Assembly (NCBI GenBank): GCA_937896495.1
Contig: CALBNQ010000039.1
Coordinates: 1 to 7,042, forward strand
Length of the DNA stretch: 7,042 bases
Direction: 5' to 3'
Source of the DNA: an uncultured archaeon
Lineage (GTDB): Archaea > Thermoproteota > Nitrososphaeria > Nitrososphaerales > Nitrosopumilaceae
A program made the position numbers and the translations under genes. Positions 5,132 through 7,042 of the stretch are shown here, piece after piece (the first letter of the stretch is position 1; every line of letters begins with the position of its first letter). The notes under the pieces were generated by a model. It was not told where the DNA came from. It was given only the letters and a program-made list of their open reading frames with translations, and made no database searches.

Positions 5132-5653
5132 ATGAATAAATTGCGATCAGTTATCATTTTTGCTGTTTTGATTATTTCACCTATGATGGTTAATGGTGCA
5201 GATGCACATTCAATGTTTAATTCTGCTGAAAAATTTGAAGCTGGATTTAGAGTTCAAGTAGCAACAACTCCAGAATTTCCACAAATTAATGAACCATCTC
5301 AATTCAGAATTAGAGTAACTGAAGGGCATAACTATGAAGAAGTTGAAAATTTTACAATGGGTATTAGAATTCAATTTAACGGTCAGCAAGTAGATGCAAT
5401 TCCACCTACTGCAATAGAAGGATCTCATTGGGATTTTGATTATGTTTGGAGAACTCAAGGAAATCATATTGTTTTAATTGATTTGTATGACATTGGAGAA
5501 GAGAAAGAAACTCACACATTTACATTTAACATGGGAACACAAAGTCCATTTGGATATATTTTCTTTGCAGCAATAATTGTAGGGGCATTAACACTTACAG
5601 GTGTTGTAGTGTATGTGTATGTTCCAAAAGTTTTGAAAAAATCTAAACTTTAG
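5132..5653 (+). CDS. Secreted, C-terminally membrane-anchored beta-rich protein next to heme/copper genes
   Basis: A 173-residue exported protein. Residues 1-20 form a signal peptide (short KLR basic start, then SVIIFAVLIISPMMV), with a signal-peptidase-like ADA site at 23-25. Residues 26-135 alternate short strands (GFRVQVATTP, QFRIRVTEG, MGIRIQFNGQQV, HWDFDYVWRTQGNHIVLIDLYD, THTFTFNM) and resemble an immunoglobulin-like or YtkA/CopC-like extracytoplasmic domain. Residues 141-163 (GYIFFAAIIVGALTLTGVVVYVY) form a membrane anchor followed by a lysine-rich cytoplasmic tail (KVLKKSKL). Cleavage after A25 would leave His26 as the mature N-terminus, followed by Ser-Met. It has no cysteine. It converges on ctaA, overlapping its 3' end by 11 bases, and starts from a divergent promoter shared with the SRPBCC gene. 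A role in copper handling or oxidase assembly is a guess from context. Confidence 0.75.
   Translation: MNKLRSVIIFAVLIISPMMVNGADAHSMFNSAEKFEAGFRVQVATTPEFPQINEPSQFRIRVTEGHNYEEVENFTMGIRIQFNGQQVDAIPPTAIEGSHWDFDYVWRTQGNHIVLIDLYDIGEEKETHTFTFNMGTQSPFGYIFFAAIIVGALTLTGVVVYVYVPKVLKKSKL
5636..5641 (-). terminator. T6 tract after ctaA, inside the convergent gene
   Basis: On the minus strand six T residues begin 2 bases after the ctaA stop codon, a plausible archaeal terminator for the cupredoxin-ctaA unit. It lies within the last codons (lysines) of the opposing gene, so the two transcripts would overlap at their 3' ends. Confidence 0.4.
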
Positions 5654-6086
5654 ACGAGATTGAGACTTTAGAGATTCTAAAAGCAAACAAAGTTGTTAAC
5701 AAAACCATTGAGAATAAGAATATTCCAATTCCCAAATGTACTGCAACCAGTACTGCGTGTAATTTCATGTCAATCACCATTGCACCAAGTGCAATTTGGG
5801 TAATTACAAGAACAGTTGCAAGAGAACTAGTCACTTTAATCTTAAAGTCAGAATTTTTGTTAATTAGACTTGCAATCATAGTTGCAACTACTAGACTTGC
5901 AGTTGTTGCTGCAACTAATCTATGAATCCATTCAATAAGATACTCCTCTGAAGGCATAATTCCATCTGGACACATTGGCCATTCAGGACAAGTTAAACCA
6001 AGTCCAGCTGCTGAGACATATCCTCCAATAAACATTAGAGTATACAAAACAATCATTGTTGATAATGCGAGGTATTGAATTGCCAA
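5643..6086 (-). CDS. ctaA: Heme A synthase, half-size archaeal form (CtaA/COX15)
   Basis: Converts heme O to heme A by oxidising the C8 methyl group, supplying the cofactor for heme-copper oxidases, in the membrane. It has 147 residues and four predicted helices (about 4-23, 55-74, 87-106 and 110-136), half the eight-helix bacterial form; compact four-helix CtaA is known from archaea such as Aeropyrum pernix. Signatures are GGYVSAAGLGLTCPEWPMCPDG (21-42), with a cysteine pair C33/C39 in the external loop, and E52-x-x-H55-R in EWIHRLVAA, the conserved glutamate and heme-ligand histidine. H110 and H117 in helix four are further ligand candidates. The start is TTG at 6086, because the first ATG (residue 11) would cut off half of helix one. 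It lies 2 bases after the cupredoxin stop, consistent with translational coupling. Confidence 0.88.
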   Translation of the reverse strand: MAIQYLALSTMIVLYTLMFIGGYVSAAGLGLTCPEWPMCPDGIMPSEEYLIEWIHRLVAATTASLVVATMIASLINKNSDFKIKVTSSLATVLVITQIALGAMVIDMKLHAVLVAVHLGIGIFLFSMVLLTTLFAFRISKVSISSKV

Positions 6087-6088
6087 AA

Positions 6089-7042
6089 TTATTCTACAAT
6101 AAAACTACCTTGCATACCTTGTAAGGCATGTCCAGGAACAGTACAAATGTAATAATAAGTTCCAGGAGCACCTGCAGTAAATGTAGTGCTACCAGCCTCT
6201 CCTGGTTTCAATGGATTAGATGCTGATGCGATTTCAGAACCCCAAATTACATTGTTAAAGTCTTCAGGATCAGAAACTACTCCAAATGAATGGAATGATT
6301 TTCCATTATTTGCTGATGAAATGGAAACTTCATCACCAGAGTTTACACGGATTTCAGGATTGCTATTATCCTCTCCTGGTAATGCATTAAATGCTAAAGT
6401 CCTAAAGTCAGATGATTCTACAAAGTCCAAAGTAAAGTCATGAGACACGCCTGTTGGAGCTGCTGCTACACCAGAAGAACTTCCACCTTGTGATGGACCA
6501 ATAATGATTTCACCCACCATACCTTGTTCTCTATGTCCAGGAACAGTACAAATGTAATAATAAGTTCCCTCCTCACCTGCAACAAATTCTGATGAGCCAC
6601 TCTCTCCAGATTTTAATGGATTAGATGCTGATGCGATTTCACTTCCTGGAATAATTCCACTAAAGCCTTCAGTGTCTTTTGTAACACCAAATGAATGGAA
6701 TGATTTTCCATCATTTACAACATTAAAGATAACTTTGTCACCAACACTCATCTCAATTGTTGGATTGACTCCGGGTTCATCAATCATAGCATTAAACGTC
6801 AAAGATCTAAAGTCAGCTGATTCAAGAAATGAAAGATCGTATGAAAGAGTTTTTCCTGTTGCTACTGCAGGAGCTGCATGATCATCTGCTCCAGACATTG
6901 CTGCAACAACTGGGGGTTGTTCTGAAATCCAATAATCCCACATTGAAAAGAATATTACTCCACCTACAAGACAAATACCCAACATAATCACTAACATTTT
7001 TCCAGTTCTAGCTGAAGTTGTTCTGTAAACTTGGGAATTATC
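6089..7042 (-). CDS. Membrane-anchored tandem cupredoxin (two blue-copper domains), 5' end outside window
   Basis: An N-terminally anchored protein with two type 1 copper domains facing outside, probably an electron carrier or oxidase-associated copper protein. Numbered from the ATG at 6997, residues 1-19 form a membrane helix and 25-50 a linker. Cupredoxin 1 spans about 51-167 and an SGG/Ser-rich linker about 168-183. Cupredoxin 2 spans about 186-302. Each domain has a full ligand set: H101, C150, H155, M160 and H236, C285, H290, M295, within SFHSFGV and YYYICTVPGHxxQGM. Corresponding ligands are exactly 135 residues apart. The frame stays open for 15 codons past the ATG to the window edge, encoding a basic stretch (VYRTTSARTGK) that suits a cytoplasmic N-terminus, so the true start is probably just outside. 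It is followed 2 bases later by ctaA. It is not a CuA subunit II, since no CxxxC site is present. Confidence 0.9.
   Translation of the reverse strand, partial: DNSQVYRTTSARTGKMLVIMLGICLVGGVIFFSMWDYWISEQPPVVAAMSGADDHAAPAVATGKTLSYDLSFLESADFRSLTFNAMIDEPGVNPTIEMSVGDKVIFNVVNDGKSFHSFGVTKDTEGFSGIIPGSEIASASNPLKSGESGSSEFVAGEEGTYYYICTVPGHREQGMVGEIIIGPSQGGSSSGVAAAPTGVSHDFTLDFVESSDFRTLAFNALPGEDNSNPEIRVNSGDEVSISSANNGKSFHSFGVVSDPEDFNNVIWGSEIASASNPLKPGEAGSTTFTAGAPGTYYYICTVPGHALQGMQGSFIVE
6128..6163. repeat. Identical 36-base block, copy A (cupredoxin 2 copper loop)
   Basis: This stretch, coding for the copper-ligand loop of the second cupredoxin, is identical base for base to 6533-6568 in the first cupredoxin. 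The offset is 405 bases (135 codons). It is part of a larger in-frame duplication with further identical blocks at the same offset. Confidence 0.9.
6533..6568. repeat. Identical 36-base block, copy B (cupredoxin 1 copper loop)
   Basis: Partner of 6128-6163. Other same-offset identities are 6210-6236 with 6615-6641 (GSEIASASNPLK region) and about 6282-6306 with 6687-6711 (NGKSFHSFG region), while the intervening strands have diverged. Confidence 0.9.

Noticed and set aside
6186..6881. Plus-strand open frames of 85 and 69 codons opposite the cupredoxin domains
   Set aside because: They are mirror images of the duplicated cupredoxin coding sequence, which is why the two frames resemble each other.
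1..7042. CRISPR arrays, insertion sequences, integrase or attachment sites
   Set aside because: No spaced direct repeats, terminal inverted repeats or transposase/integrase-like proteins were seen. The tRNA-Lys gene has no visible duplicated 3' segment nearby that would mark an integration site.

Overview
The window looks like a piece of an ammonia-oxidising archaeon of the Nitrososphaerota (Thaumarchaeota), most likely a marine Nitrosopumilus-like lineage. This is inferred from several signs: a strongly AT-rich sequence, archaeal TATA boxes about 25-28 bases before start codons (the leaderless arrangement), a tRNA gene with no encoded CCA end, a half-size heme A synthase, and a membrane protein with two blue-copper domains of the kind these archaea use in place of cytochrome c. 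No database search was possible, so the taxonomic call rests on these features and on protein appearance.

Left part (1-3451): the window opens inside a MurG-like glycosyltransferase gene, of which only the C-terminal nucleotide-sugar half is present. A monofunctional aspartate kinase with C-terminal ACT domains follows on the same strand. A 152-base convergent spacer comes next, holding a good 35-base hairpin and an unexplained patch of higher G+C. Beyond it lies a small two-helix membrane protein on the minus strand, divergent from a branched-chain amino acid aminotransferase (ilvE). Aspartate kinase and IlvE supply amino-acid biosynthesis (aspartate family; Ile/Leu/Val).

Middle part (3452-5035): a 53-residue cysteine-rich mini-protein, easily missed because of its size, is followed by a small SAM-dependent methyltransferase. 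A minus-strand tRNA-Lys(CUU) has C instead of the near-universal U55 in its T loop. Next is a minus-strand SRPBCC (START/CoxG-like) protein whose last 45 residues look like a ribbon-helix-helix motif. Its promoter indicates that the true start is 18 codons inside the longest open frame.

Right part (5036-7042): this is a respiratory and copper block. A divergent promoter region with a 13-base inverted repeat drives a secreted, membrane-anchored protein on the plus strand. Converging on it is a tight minus-strand pair: a tandem-cupredoxin membrane protein (5' end beyond the window) and ctaA, 2 bases apart and therefore probably translationally coupled. Heme A synthase and the blue-copper electron carrier point to assembly of, and electron delivery to, a heme-copper terminal oxidase. 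The secreted protein may be a periplasmic partner.

No mobile element, CRISPR array, rRNA or origin was seen. The most interesting items are the SRPBCC-ribbon-helix-helix fusion, the U55C tRNA, the duplicated cupredoxin with 405-base-offset identical blocks, and the Cys-rich mini-protein.
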